This document shows, one piece after another, positions 1 through 8,977 of a stretch of 64,000 nucleotides of DNA. Below the pieces are notes generated by a model. The model did not search any database and was not told the DNA's origin. It saw only the letters and a program-made list of their open reading frames with translations. The DNA is taken from assembly GCF_005154805.1 (NCBI RefSeq), contig NZ_CP039727.1, positions 865,501 to 929,500 of the forward strand. Direction: 5' to 3'. Within the stretch, counting starts at the first letter, position 1; every line of letters starts with the position of its first letter. The translations under genes and the position numbers were made by a program. This DNA is from Bacillus sp. S3. GTDB taxonomy: Bacteria; Bacillota; Bacilli; Bacillales; Cytobacillaceae.

Positions 1-517
1 GAACAGGTGCAGCATTAAACCTGGCATGGTCTGTAAATCCAACAATAGTTAACTGTTGATCACTGGAGGACAAGGTAAGTGTATCGCCTAATTTGAATCC
101 TTTGTCTTTGAGTGAATCATCAGCAATCACTTCATTTGCTTTTTCAAAAGCCCTTCCTTCCGTCACATTAGGCATCAGAAATTCCTCGTTGTTAATACCA
201 AATAGTGATATATTTTGCTTGTTGTTCCCGTTGCTGGCAATCGCGTTTAGCTGACCGATTACTGCCGTTTTCTTCGCTTGAATGTCGTTTAGCTGATTGG
301 TCGACATTGATGATTGGTACAAGCTTTTATCTGATTCTGCGGTAAGGATAATAGCTGACGCGTTCCATTTATCAACCGCTTCCCTATTCAGACTAGCAAG
401 ACCAGTTGCAAGGCCAGAGAGAAAAAATACAAGATAGGAAACCAGCATTAAAATCCCTGTAATCAAGGTAAAACGAAGTTTATTTTTTTTAATTTCCTGC
501 CAGGCTAAAAACACCAT
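1..517 (-). CDS. ABC transporter permease, FtsX-like (N-terminal part)
   Basis: Only the first 172 codons lie in the window; the C-terminus is beyond base 1. The protein opens with a cytoplasmic stretch (WQEIKKNKLR) and one long hydrophobic segment at about residues 17-38, then a hydrophilic extracytoplasmic region. That is the layout of MacB/FtsX-type permeases, which pair with an ATPase and act on lipids, peptides or antibiotics. The ATG is preceded by GGGAG at good spacing, which fixes the start. It is transcribed away from the MerR-type gene at 767. Family assignment is good; substrate is unknown. Confidence 0.75.
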   Translation of the reverse strand, partial: MVFLAWQEIKKNKLRFTLITGILMLVSYLVFFLSGLATGLASLNREAVDKWNASAIILTAESDKSLYQSSMSTNQLNDIQAKKTAVIGQLNAIASNGNNKQNISLFGINNEEFLMPNVTEGRAFEKANEVIADDSLKDKGFKLGDTLTLSSSDQQLTIVGFTDHARFNAAPV

Positions 518-691
518 GTCACTCCCTTTCAATGGATAATATTTAATCCTATTATTAATTGAGATAACTTGATTTGTCAAATGTTTGTATAATAAAATAT
601 TAAAAAGATTATACAGACGTTCCGGTATTTTTCTCTTTTTAGTAAGGATAGTGTAGATCTGTCTCTTTGTATAACGTTTAATCGCGACACA

Positions 692-720
692 TTGTACAAG
701 GTATAGATATTCGTTATACT
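692..720 (+). promoter_or_regulatory. Promoter of the MerR-B12 regulator with possible operator
   Basis: TTGTAC (692-697) and TATACT (715-720) are separated by exactly 17 bases. The -35 box lies inside TTGTACAA. TNTACA/TGTACA-type half sites are known operators of the CarH/LitR light and B12 regulators, so autoregulation is plausible. A transcript starting near 727 would exclude the upstream ATG at 725, supporting the start at 767. Confidence 0.55.
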
Positions 721-766
721 AAATATGCCTAAGGGGAATCGGATAAGGTGTAAGGGGATGAAATGG

Positions 767-1669
767 ATGATTCAATCCGATGAACATGGATTATTTACGA
801 TTCAACAAGTTGCAGATATGACCGGATTATCGAAACAAGTGATTAGAAAATGGGAAGAACGGTATGGCATTATACAACCGAAGCGATTGGAGAATGGCTA
901 CAGAATATATAGTCAACAGGATGTCAAAACGCTTTTAAAAGTAAAATTACTTTCCGAACAAGGCCACTCGCTTAAACAAGCTGCCCTTCTTGTTAAGGAG
1001 GCGGATGAAGATCCCGAAATACCAATGCCAAAGGGGAAATTACCTAATTATGAGCAGTGGAATGAGTATGTCTTTCAGCTTTTAGAAAAGGGCAGACACT
1101 GTGATGAGATCGAATTAAATATTATCTTAAGACAGGCGTATCATCATATTGGGCTAGAGCGTTTCTTATCCGATATTGCGGTGCCATTTTTAAAAGAAGT
1201 AGGGAGAAAGTGGGAGAATCACGAGTGGGATGAATATCAGGAATCTGTATCGAGCCTGGTTGTACGGGATTTCTTGGTTCAAATTCGGCGGAATTATCAA
1301 TATCGAGAAAATGCTCCATTCGTTCTCGGAGCATGCCTGCCATATGAACAACATGAAGTACCACTGCATCTGATCCTATTGCATTTCATGATGAAAGGGT
1401 GGAAGACCCAGTTAATTGGAGCTTCCCCTGCCCCAGGGGCGATTGAATCATTGGTATGCAAATTAAAACCTGATGTTGTTCTGTTGTCCGCTACAACCAC
1501 GATACCATTTGAAACCGATCCTCAATTACTAAGGAGATTGGATCAGTTTGCTGAAAAGCAAGATGACATAGCCTTTTACCTTGGCGGCCAAGGGGCAGTT
1601 ACCTATCCACCTGAATATAAACCACAGGCCATTCGTGTGACAAATTCGATTGAAGACATTTTAAAGTAA
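767..1669 (+). CDS. MerR-family regulator with C-terminal B12-binding domain (CarH/LitR-like)
   Basis: Transcription factor of about 300 residues. The N-terminus is a MerR winged helix (TIQQVADMTGLSKQVIRKWEERYG, given here only as positions 11-34). A helical cap domain follows, and then a Rossmann-type cobalamin domain. The cobalamin loop is seen as E194-x-H196, the expected base-off cobalt ligand. In CarH the cap carries W-x9-E-H; here it reads W149-x9-E159-S160, so the His is lost. The DxHxxG glycine is Pro199. Start 767 is chosen because AAGGGG lies 9 bases upstream; the in-frame ATGs at 725 and 758 have no well-placed site. It may sense adenosylcobalamin or light poorly, or another ligand. 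Fold assignment is strong, ligand is inferred. Confidence 0.85.
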   Translation: MIQSDEHGLFTIQQVADMTGLSKQVIRKWEERYGIIQPKRLENGYRIYSQQDVKTLLKVKLLSEQGHSLKQAALLVKEADEDPEIPMPKGKLPNYEQWNEYVFQLLEKGRHCDEIELNIILRQAYHHIGLERFLSDIAVPFLKEVGRKWENHEWDEYQESVSSLVVRDFLVQIRRNYQYRENAPFVLGACLPYEQHEVPLHLILLHFMMKGWKTQLIGASPAPGAIESLVCKLKPDVVLLSATTTIPFETDPQLLRRLDQFAEKQDDIAFYLGGQGAVTYPPEYKPQAIRVTNSIEDILK

Positions 1670-1751
1670 AGCACTTAATGGTAATGAAGATGTTAATTTT
1701 TAAAAAAACACCTATCCATCTGCTTAATTCTATTTTAACCTTATCATAAAT

Positions 1752-1793
1752 AAAACAAAGCCAGTTCAATTTCATTCGAACTGGCTTTGTTTT
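1752..1793. terminator. Bidirectional rho-independent terminator
   Basis: A 16-bp perfect stem (AAAACAAAGCCAGTTC with its complement) and a 10-base loop, with T-runs on both strands. It lies between the convergent MerR and MFS genes and overlaps the last codon of the MFS gene. Confidence 0.85.
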
Positions 1794-3018
1794 ATTCAGC
1801 TTTAAGGGCACTGTGTTCATGGATCACTCGATCACAAGAATCTTCCCTATGATTATTGGGATCAGGCACTTTTGCAGCCAATTTCCGATAGAAAATGGCA
1901 AGCAGCATCGATGGGATGGTACAAATGATCATGCCGATAAAGGAGTATCTTGGCTCGATTTCATATAAATATCCACCCAAGAACGTAAACACTGCTGTGC
2001 TCCAGCTGAGTGCCAGTGCTGAATACATCCCTTGTGCATTCGGAATCTGTGCTTGTGGAATATGCTTGGTTAAGTATTTCATAAAGGCATAATGTCCCAT
2101 CGCAAATGAGAAGGCATGCAAGGTTTGTGCAATACAGAACACGATAATATTGGGAAAGATAAATATGAGAATCCATCTTACTGTTGATCCAAATGCTGCA
2201 AGTACAAGTAAGGAGCCTACAGAAAATTTCTGAAATGATCGATCAGCGATTAGGAAGAAAATAATTTCTGCGAGCACAGCTATGTTAAGAATCATGCCAA
2301 TTAAATATTTTGGTGCATGGATTTCTTGTAGAAAAATATAGCCATAGCTGTAATAAGATGCGTGTGCTGCTTGCAATAAAATCACAATAATCAGTACGAG
2401 GCCGTAATGTTTGATGTGAAATAATTGAAGCATCCCGCCATTTTTCAATTTAGCGGCTGATGGTTTTTCCATTAAAGCAAGAGGGGCTGGCAAGACACTA
2501 AAAGCAAAGAATACTACTGTGCCAAGTAATAATGCCCATAGGATTACTTTATCTCCAAGTGTTCCAGTAAAGACTGTTAACAGTATCCCGGATACGACAA
2601 AGCCAATGGATCCCCACGAGCGGCTCTTCCCGTAATCTCTTAATTGTTTATGCTGCACAAGAACGCCTGCTGCGCTATCCAATGCCGGCATTAAGCTGGG
2701 ATAAAAGAAATGCAACAGTAAATTAACAACTAATAAACTCGTATAGGAGTTCGCTGGAATACTGCATAGAAGAGATAATAACGTGCCGATGGCCATCCCG
2801 TTTAATAAGGTCCTGCTGCTAAATTTCCCTGATACATATGGAAAGACAAATAATGTAGAAAGGCCGCGAACCACCAGCCCCATACTCATAATCATACTAG
2901 CTTGTGAAACAGTCATTCCTTTTGTATGAATCATCCACCCTGTCCAATATGGCAGAAAAACACCCCAGGTGATAAAAAAGGTAAAAAATTGTCTGTTCAT
3001 CCATCGTTGTGAATTCAT
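1792..3018 (-). CDS. MFS transporter, HcaT/YwbF-like
   Basis: About 408 residues with twelve predicted hydrophobic segments and the opening seen in the MFS_1-like group that includes E. coli HcaT (3-phenylpropionate) and B. subtilis YwbF. The protein probably imports a small organic solute by proton symport. The start is set at the second in-frame ATG (3018) because GGAGGA sits just upstream; the longer frame would place that site inside the gene. It is divergent from the Crp-like gene at 3100 with only about 80 bp between starts, so the two promoters overlap and the regulator may control it. Substrate cannot be read from the sequence. Confidence 0.8.
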   Translation of the reverse strand: MNSQRWMNRQFFTFFITWGVFLPYWTGWMIHTKGMTVSQASMIMSMGLVVRGLSTLFVFPYVSGKFSSRTLLNGMAIGTLLSLLCSIPANSYTSLLVVNLLLHFFYPSLMPALDSAAGVLVQHKQLRDYGKSRSWGSIGFVVSGILLTVFTGTLGDKVILWALLLGTVVFFAFSVLPAPLALMEKPSAAKLKNGGMLQLFHIKHYGLVLIIVILLQAAHASYYSYGYIFLQEIHAPKYLIGMILNIAVLAEIIFFLIADRSFQKFSVGSLLVLAAFGSTVRWILIFIFPNIIVFCIAQTLHAFSFAMGHYAFMKYLTKHIPQAQIPNAQGMYSALALSWSTAVFTFLGGYLYEIEPRYSFIGMIICTIPSMLLAIFYRKLAAKVPDPNNHREDSCDRVIHEHSALKAE

Positions 3019-3099
3019 TCGATCTTCCTCCAATGATTGCATCATATCATGGAGAAACGTACAATAATAGGAGATATCTCATATTCTTGGAGGAGATTA

Positions 3100-3771
3100 A
3101 TGGAAATTTACAAAGGTGAGAAAAGGCAGCGCTATATAGAGCAATATTCGATTGCCCATCTATTCTCTTTTCCGATTGAAGAGTTTTTAGAAGTACATGA
3201 ATATAAACGGGATGAATGGATCATTCAAGAGAATATGCGTCCGAATTTCTTATTTTATGTGATTGAAGGAAAAGCAAAAATTTATGTAACCCATCAAAAT
3301 GGGAAGGTCAGCTTAATTAATTTTATCAAGGAAGAAGAGTTTATCGGGGAAATGGAATTATTAAATCCCATCTATTATACAAAAGGGATTCAAGCTTCAA
3401 CCAAAACCGTTTGCTTTGCGATTCCTTATCATCGCTGTCGTGGCAAAATGCTTGAAGACGCTGTCTTTCTCCGTGAACTTGCGAAGTTCTTAAGTGTAAA
3501 ATCCACACATATGGCGGCAAAATATACCCAAAGTCTCTCGTTCCCGCTAGAAAATCGGCTTGCCGAGTTTATTTTGCAAACAGCAGATGGCGAGGTTTAT
3601 AAGGAAAAACATGTCACTGTTTGTGATTTCTTAGGTGTTTCCTACCGCCACTTATTATATGTGCTTGCACAATTCTGCGATAAAGGCTATTTGCAAAAGG
3701 AAGGACGTCACTATCACATCATACAGTCCAACGAATTAAATACCCTTGCAAGGGTATTGATGAATGAATGA
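3100..3771 (+). CDS. Crp/Fnr-family transcriptional regulator, YeiL-like
   Basis: About 223 residues: an N-terminal cyclic-nucleotide-type beta barrel (roughly residues 25-130, with FLFYVIEGKAKIY and the EEFIGEMELL turn) and a C-terminal Crp-type winged helix (CDFLGVSYRHLLYVLAQFCDKG near residues 168-192). The length fits YeiL (219 residues in E. coli). Scattered cysteines are present, but no clear Fnr-type N-terminal Cys cluster is seen. The start at 3100 is chosen for GGAGGAG five bases upstream; earlier ATGs at 3037 and 3049 lack such a site. It is divergent from the MFS gene and upstream of a second MFS gene at 3867, so either could be a target. Confidence 0.85.
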   Translation: MEIYKGEKRQRYIEQYSIAHLFSFPIEEFLEVHEYKRDEWIIQENMRPNFLFYVIEGKAKIYVTHQNGKVSLINFIKEEEFIGEMELLNPIYYTKGIQASTKTVCFAIPYHRCRGKMLEDAVFLRELAKFLSVKSTHMAAKYTQSLSFPLENRLAEFILQTADGEVYKEKHVTVCDFLGVSYRHLLYVLAQFCDKGYLQKEGRHYHIIQSNELNTLARVLMNE

Positions 3772-3775
3772 TGCC

Positions 3776-3806
3776 AAAGAGAGCAGTGACTCCCTTTCTT
3801 TTTTTG
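3776..3806 (+). terminator. Probable terminator after the Crp-like gene
   Basis: AAAGAGAG and CTCCCTTT form a short stem (7 of 8 pairs) followed by CTTTTTTT. It is a weak stem but has a good T-run and is placed right after the stop codon. Confidence 0.5.
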
Positions 3807-3866
3807 TTTCTACTGTTAGCGAAAGCCCATATATATAAGAGTAAAAGCTAACAGGAGTAGAAATCA

Positions 3867-5144
3867 GTGGACAAACAAAATAGCAGGTTCAGATGGGTTG
3901 TCTTTGCGTCGGTGTTGTTTACTTATTTATTAATGGCGAGCCAGCGAACCGCTCCGGGATTGATTACAGACGAGGTGATGAAGGAGTTCCATGTAACCGC
4001 CTCAACGATTGGGCTGCTGACGAGCATCCAATTTTTTGTCTACACGGGTTTTCAAATTCCGATGGGCATGCTGGCCGATCGCTTTGGTCCTAATGTATTC
4101 CTCATAGCAGGGGCGCTCCTTACAGGTTTAGGTACCATCATATATAGTGTGGGCACGCATGAATATGTCCTGTTTTTGGCCAGAATACTGACAGGAACGG
4201 GGGATGCAACGATCTGGGTCAATATGGTGTTAATTTTAAGCCAATGGTTTAAGGTAAAGGAATTTGTCCAGTTGATTGGCCTGGCGGCAATGACAGGAAG
4301 TCTTGGTTTCCTTCTGGCGACTGTTCCTTTCTCCTTATGGATCGACTTCCTTGGCTGGAGGGCAGCGTTTTTCTCTGCAGGACTGGTCCTGTGTCTATGT
4401 GGAATCCTTCTTTATGTAGTCCTTTGGAAAAAGCCAAAGCAGCTCTTTCCTGCCGAGGCATTCATTGTAAAAAAAGAGGGAAAACAGGATAACACGTTTG
4501 ATTTACTGCGAAGAATCTTCTCAAGCCGGCAGGCATGGGCTTTATTCCTTTGTCACTTTGGGATTGTCGGAACGTACGTAGGATTTATCGGTTCATGGGC
4601 AGTGCCTTATGGGATGAATTTGTATGGAATGACACGTTCAGCCGCGAGTCAGCTCATTTTGCTTGGTCTGATTGGAGCGCTGATCGGAGCACCACTGGCC
4701 AGTTGGATTTCAAGCCGGTTAGATCGGATTAAACAACCTTACGTGATCGTGCACATCATTCTTTGCATGAGCTGGTCAACCTTTCTCTTTTTTAAAGGGA
4801 ATCCGCCATTCTTCTTGCTGACGATACTTTTCTTTGTGATTGGCCTAGCATATGGAGCCAATGCCTTAACGTTTGCAGCCGTTCGGAAGTCTTTTCCCAT
4901 CGTCGAATCGGGCCTTGCTTCTGGGTTTGCGAATACGGGCGGGTTTCTAAGCGCCGTCTTGCTGCCAAGTATTTTCGGAACGGTATTGGATCATTTTCAA
5001 CCTGCTTCCGGCAGTCTTAGTCAGGCATACTCCTACGGTTTCATTACCCCAGTGATCTTCTCGGTGATTGGCTTGACGGGGGTGATGATGATGAAGGAGA
5101 AACGTCAGAGTGCGGAGCGGAAAAAAGATGCCCCATCCGTCTAA
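3867..5144 (+). CDS. MFS transporter
   Basis: 425 residues, GTG start with AGGAG upstream. Twelve hydrophobic segments and the MFS loop 2-3 signature (GMLADRFGPN at about residues 66-75) identify a secondary carrier. The early residues (RTAPGLITDEVMKEF) resemble the anion/sugar-acid porter type of MFS protein, but the substrate is not determined. The C-terminus ends in a basic cytoplasmic tail. It stands alone between the Crp-like gene and the Mga-like regulator. Confidence 0.8.
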   Translation: MDKQNSRFRWVVFASVLFTYLLMASQRTAPGLITDEVMKEFHVTASTIGLLTSIQFFVYTGFQIPMGMLADRFGPNVFLIAGALLTGLGTIIYSVGTHEYVLFLARILTGTGDATIWVNMVLILSQWFKVKEFVQLIGLAAMTGSLGFLLATVPFSLWIDFLGWRAAFFSAGLVLCLCGILLYVVLWKKPKQLFPAEAFIVKKEGKQDNTFDLLRRIFSSRQAWALFLCHFGIVGTYVGFIGSWAVPYGMNLYGMTRSAASQLILLGLIGALIGAPLASWISSRLDRIKQPYVIVHIILCMSWSTFLFFKGNPPFFLLTILFFVIGLAYGANALTFAAVRKSFPIVESGLASGFANTGGFLSAVLLPSIFGTVLDHFQPASGSLSQAYSYGFITPVIFSVIGLTGVMMMKEKRQSAERKKDAPSV

Positions 5145-5149
5145 GACAA

Positions 5150-5181
5150 GTGTTGCCCCCAACTTAATGGGGGGCAGGCAC
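5150..5181. repeat. Dispersed imperfect palindrome, copy 1 (GTGCCTG/CAGGCAC family)
   Basis: GTGTTGCCCCC and GGGGGGCAGGCAC flank an 8-base loop. This short member of a repeat family occurs at least six times in the window (10190, 13611, 44216, 53289, 57350). It sits just after an MFS gene and could work as a terminator. Confidence 0.55.
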
Positions 5182-5221
5182 ATTATTTCAAATTGAATAA
5201 TTAGTAGAAAAAGGTGAAAAA

Positions 5222-6658
5222 GTGGATAAGGAATTTACATTAGCCAGCCAGCTGTTAACGTTGATAGATACTGAACAAAGATGGTTTACCTTAGCCGAAA
5301 TTGAAAAAGAATTAGGGATTTCAGATAAAACCATACGTAAGATGGTTGAGGAGATTAGTAAGCAATTACCACATGCAATAACAATTGAAGTTTCTAGAGG
5401 GAAGGGAATCTTTCTTCACCGTGATAGGGGAAGCAAAACGGTGAATGAGGTCATTTCCATTATGTTCAGACAAACTGTCTTTTTCCGGCTGATGAATTTA
5501 TTGTTTACACATGTTGGCCAATTCTCAGTAGAAGAACTTGCTGAAGCCATGTTTATGAGCTCCTCGTCTTTGAAAAAACTGATTGTCCAATTAAATAATA
5601 ATGATCTGAAGGCCTATAACATACGCATTACTTATTCCTCACCTACAATAAAAGGGAATGAATTACATATTCGATATTTTTATTGGAAGCTATATTGCGA
5701 TGCATATGAATTTACGGGATGGCCTTTTGCGGAAATCAATTATACGTTTATAAATCAGTTAATTACAGATATAGAGAATGAGAAAAATATTGTTTATTTT
5801 ATCAATTCTAAACGAAGATTATCTTTTTTCGTTGCCATTGTTTTAGATCGAGTGAAGAAAGGGAAATTTATAAAAATTTCCGAAAAACTTTATCCTTGGG
5901 AACAAGGGATTTTTTATTTACCAGTGAATAATTTTGCAAAAAAGCTTGAACAAATGATTTCTATTGAATTACCAAAAAACGAAATATTCTTTATGCAATC
6001 CATGTTTAGTCTTAGCCAATATAATGATTATGATGGATCAGAAACTGCATCGATGAAAGAAGTGGAACTACGTAATAATAAAGAAGTCTCTCAAATGGTC
6101 AATCGGTTTTTAACGTTATTGGTCGAGGTTTATCCCAATATTGATATGAATGAACGATTTCTCTTGGAAATATATGAGTTCTTTGACAAGCTATTAATCG
6201 ATAATGCCATTCCTGAATTGCTGTTGATTTCAAAAAGTAATTTAACTGTATATGTTCAAAAAGAGTGTCAGCAGATTTATCAAGAATTACAAACTTGCAT
6301 GCAAAAGTGGAATACCGCTTACCCTTCTGTATTGTTTAATGACTTTCATTTAACAAAATTAACATTACTAGTTAGTTCTAGCTTACGTTATAAAAGTAAA
6401 AAAGCTTTCTTGGTGATCGGAGAAGAATTTTCCATCCGTCATTACATTGCGAATTTGATAAAAAAGGAAATTGGGGACCAGTTGATCATTAATACTTCAA
6501 TCATGAAAGGGCTGACTGATGAAATTGTGCAGCAGCATCATATTGATTTCGTTATCAGTAATTTCCCCGTTGCATTAAAGACAGTGCCCGTTGTTATTAT
6601 TTCTACGATTCCAACTAAAAGAGATTTAGATAATATTCGCAAAGAATTGCTTTTGTAA
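5222..6658 (+). CDS. Mga/PRD-type helix-turn-helix regulator
   Basis: 478 residues, GTG start after AAGGTG. Two N-terminal helix-turn-helix segments are seen (about 22-47, around LGISDKTIRKMVEEI; and about 98-125, around MFMSSSSLKKLIVQL). A long helical middle follows, as in PTS-regulation (PRD) domains, and then a C-terminal alpha/beta region (about 395-475) like the EIIB-like end of Mga/AtxA proteins. Such regulators activate nearby operons in response to sugar status. It is followed by a terminator and then the nucleoside cluster at 6861-10159, which it probably controls. The family call is by architecture; no exact ortholog is recognised. Confidence 0.7.
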   Translation: MDKEFTLASQLLTLIDTEQRWFTLAEIEKELGISDKTIRKMVEEISKQLPHAITIEVSRGKGIFLHRDRGSKTVNEVISIMFRQTVFFRLMNLLFTHVGQFSVEELAEAMFMSSSSLKKLIVQLNNNDLKAYNIRITYSSPTIKGNELHIRYFYWKLYCDAYEFTGWPFAEINYTFINQLITDIENEKNIVYFINSKRRLSFFVAIVLDRVKKGKFIKISEKLYPWEQGIFYLPVNNFAKKLEQMISIELPKNEIFFMQSMFSLSQYNDYDGSETASMKEVELRNNKEVSQMVNRFLTLLVEVYPNIDMNERFLLEIYEFFDKLLIDNAIPELLLISKSNLTVYVQKECQQIYQELQTCMQKWNTAYPSVLFNDFHLTKLTLLVSSSLRYKSKKAFLVIGEEFSIRHYIANLIKKEIGDQLIINTSIMKGLTDEIVQQHHIDFVISNFPVALKTVPVVIISTIPTKRDLDNIRKELLL

Positions 6659-6730
6659 TTTTGGTCCATTTTCTTCTGTTCTCTACGTAAGATTTTGGTC
6701 TAGTTTGTAAATATAAAAAAAAGTATCCTC

Positions 6731-6765
6731 AAAGTAGCTTCTTAGACAAGCTACTTTTTTTATTT
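6731..6765 (+). terminator. Rho-independent terminator after the Mga-like gene
   Basis: A 10-bp perfect stem AAAGTAGCTT/AAGCTACTTT with a 7-base loop and a run of T. Confidence 0.85.
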
Positions 6766-6801
6766 AAGAATTGCTGGGGTAACCCCCTTTTTAGCGATAA
6801 G

Positions 6802-6815
6802 TGGAAACGGTTTCC
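6802..6815 (+). promoter_or_regulatory. cre site (CcpA operator)
   Basis: TGGAAACGGTTTCC matches 13 of 14 positions of the cre consensus TGNAARCGNWWWCA and is a near-perfect palindrome. It lies 46 bases before the deoD-like start, in the promoter/leader region. It predicts carbon catabolite repression of the nucleoside cluster. Confidence 0.7.
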
Positions 6816-6860
6816 TTAGTTAACTTAAATTTGTCATTCGAATAATAAGGAGGAAAAGAT

Positions 6861-7568
6861 ATGAGTGTGCATTTAGGAGCAAAGAAAGGGGAAATAGCAG
6901 AAATTGTTTTGCTTCCAGGGGATCCGTTACGTGCAAAATTTGTGGCAGAGCATTTTTTAGAGGATGCCTATTGTTATAACGAGGTAAGAGGAATGTATGG
7001 GTACACTGGATTCTATAAAGGTGTGCAGGTTTCCGTACAAGGGACGGGGATGGGAAATCCATCGATGAGCATCTATGCAACTGAATTGATCAACGATTAT
7101 GGGGCGAAAAAATTGATTCGTATTGGTACCTGTGGTGCTATGCAAAAAGAGCTTAAAATCCGTGATATTATATTAGCCCAAGCGGTTTCCTCTGATAGCA
7201 ATATGACAGAGAAGATTTTTTATGGGTGTAATTATGCACCAACGGCGGATTTTTCGCTGTTAATGAAAGCATACCAGGAAGCGCAAAGTAAAAATGCAAC
7301 TGTCTATGTAGGCAACATTTATAATTCAGATGAATTTTACCGTGAAACATTAGACAGGCTTCATAAATTTATGGATTTCGGTGTATTAGCGGTAGAAATG
7401 GAGAGCACAGCCCTTTATACGTTAGCTGCCAAATATGGTGTAAAAGCATTATCGATTTTGACAGTAGGGAGTCAATTATTAACAAATGAACGCTTAACCC
7501 ATAAAGAAAGTGAGAAATCCTTTTACGAAATGGTGGAAATCGCTCTTAATACAGCCATTCATGACTAA
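6861..7568 (+). CDS. DeoD-type purine nucleoside phosphorylase homolog lacking the catalytic Asp/Arg pair
   Basis: 235 residues, the usual length of hexameric DeoD, with AAGGAGG upstream. Conserved nucleoside phosphorylase parts are present: His4, GDPLRAK (Arg24), NEVRGM (Arg43), Arg87 in RIGTCGA, and VEMES (Glu181). However, the segment that in E. coli and B. subtilis reads TVSD...ER carries Gly203-Ser204, and Ser217 replaces the Arg. Asp204 and Arg217 are the general-acid pair that protonates N7 of the purine. Their joint loss suggests an altered substrate, a C- or N-nucleoside variant reaction, or a non-catalytic role. It is the first gene of a cluster with an NCS2 base permease and a CNT nucleoside transporter, under a cre site. 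Confidence 0.8.
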   Translation: MSVHLGAKKGEIAEIVLLPGDPLRAKFVAEHFLEDAYCYNEVRGMYGYTGFYKGVQVSVQGTGMGNPSMSIYATELINDYGAKKLIRIGTCGAMQKELKIRDIILAQAVSSDSNMTEKIFYGCNYAPTADFSLLMKAYQEAQSKNATVYVGNIYNSDEFYRETLDRLHKFMDFGVLAVEMESTALYTLAAKYGVKALSILTVGSQLLTNERLTHKESEKSFYEMVEIALNTAIHD

Positions 7569-7613
7569 TGCATATGCAAAAGTGAGCGGGTAAGGAAAGA
7601 AAGTGGGAAGGAA

Positions 7614-8909
7614 ATGAGAATAATTCTGTCTGGATTCCAGTGGATGATTTTTATGATTGCTGGTGCAATTGCTGCCCCAATTGCTATCGCAGATTTATAT
7701 AACTTAACGCCAATGGAAACGACTGGACTCATCCAGAGCACAATTATTACGTTAGGGATAGCAGGCTTTTTACAAGGGTTGATTGGTCATAAATTGCCTA
7801 TTCATGAAGGTCCGGCAGGTTTATGGTGGAGCATCTTTACCATTTATGCGAGTTTAGTAGGGGTATTATATACGTCACATATTGCTGCCTTGCAAGCTTT
7901 ATGTGGAGGAATGATCATTAGCGGCGTTTTATTTATCTTACTTTCATTGTTTAAGCTGATGGATAAAATCGCCAGCCTCTTTACACCCGCTGTTACGTTT
8001 ATCTATTTACTTCTATTAATTTTACAATTAAGCGGTTCCTTCATGAAAGGGATGATGGGAATTACATCAGCCCGCACAATAGTAGATGGCAAAGTATTTT
8101 TACTTAGTGTGATCATCATTTGTATCACCTTTTGGCTGGGGAATAGCCGATTTCTTTTATTGCAGCGGTTTTCAGTATTAATAAGTATATGTATAGGCTG
8201 GTCATTATTTATTGTTTTCGGTAATATCCCGGCGATTTCACAGGCGGATACGCTCATTCAGCTGCCGAAGGTCTTCCCATTCGGCAGACCGAGCTTTGAT
8301 GCTGCAACAATCACTACTGCGTGTTTATTAACACTGTTATTAATAACTAATGCAATAGCATCCATTCGTTTGATGGAATCCGTTATGAAACAACAGGACT
8401 CAATGGACCATCGTCGTTATTTCCGTGCCGGATTTACATCGGGGATGAATCAATTAATTTGCGGCTGCCTGGGAGCCATTGGCTCAGTACCTATTTCGGG
8501 AGCGGCAGGATTTGTTGAACAAACAGGTATGAGGGAGCGCAAATCGTATGTAATTGGCTGCAGCTTAGTGATCGCTACCTCTCTGCTTCCGCCGATTATG
8601 AATATAATAGCAGCTATTCCAGCACCTATAGGCTATGCTGTGACATTTGTTATTTTTGTTAAAATGGTTGGATTATCTTTGAAAGAATTAAAAAGCGTGA
8701 TTCACGAAGAGCGGACTTTAATTGTTTGTGGAGTTTCTTTGTTAGTTGGCGTTGGTTTAATGTTTATCCCTTCATCAGCCACCATTCATTTATCTCCAAT
8801 CGCGGCGGCTATTTTAAATAATGGGTTAATTTGTGGAAGTCTTTCAGCTATTATTCTAGAACAAGGATTACTAGTGAAAGAAAGGCATGGGACTAAGCAT
8901 ATTCGTTAA
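7614..8909 (+). CDS. NCS2-family nucleobase permease (uracil/xanthine type)
   Basis: 431 residues with about 12-14 hydrophobic segments. The fold signature of nucleobase-ascorbate transporters is visible as the loop HEGPAGLWWS (about residues 64-73) and the SGAAGFVEQTGMRERKSYVIG region near residue 300 (first 20 only shown as context). It imports a purine or pyrimidine base with protons. It lies 45 bp behind the deoD-like gene, so the two are very likely co-transcribed. Spacing of the ribosome site (GGAAGGAA) is short. Which base it carries is unknown. Confidence 0.8.
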   Translation: MRIILSGFQWMIFMIAGAIAAPIAIADLYNLTPMETTGLIQSTIITLGIAGFLQGLIGHKLPIHEGPAGLWWSIFTIYASLVGVLYTSHIAALQALCGGMIISGVLFILLSLFKLMDKIASLFTPAVTFIYLLLLILQLSGSFMKGMMGITSARTIVDGKVFLLSVIIICITFWLGNSRFLLLQRFSVLISICIGWSLFIVFGNIPAISQADTLIQLPKVFPFGRPSFDAATITTACLLTLLLITNAIASIRLMESVMKQQDSMDHRRYFRAGFTSGMNQLICGCLGAIGSVPISGAAGFVEQTGMRERKSYVIGCSLVIATSLLPPIMNIIAAIPAPIGYAVTFVIFVKMVGLSLKELKSVIHEERTLIVCGVSLLVGVGLMFIPSSATIHLSPIAAAILNNGLICGSLSAIILEQGLLVKERHGTKHIR

Positions 8910-8977
8910 ACAATGGAAGCGTATAAACAGGAAAAATGGAACGAGCTTTTTAACCGATACTTTGGAGGAATATTACT

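Noticed and set aside
8880..8977. Riboswitch in front of nupC or the deoD-like gene
   Set aside because: No purine-riboswitch core or other known aptamer pattern was recognised; the spacing is short and the cre site explains regulation better.
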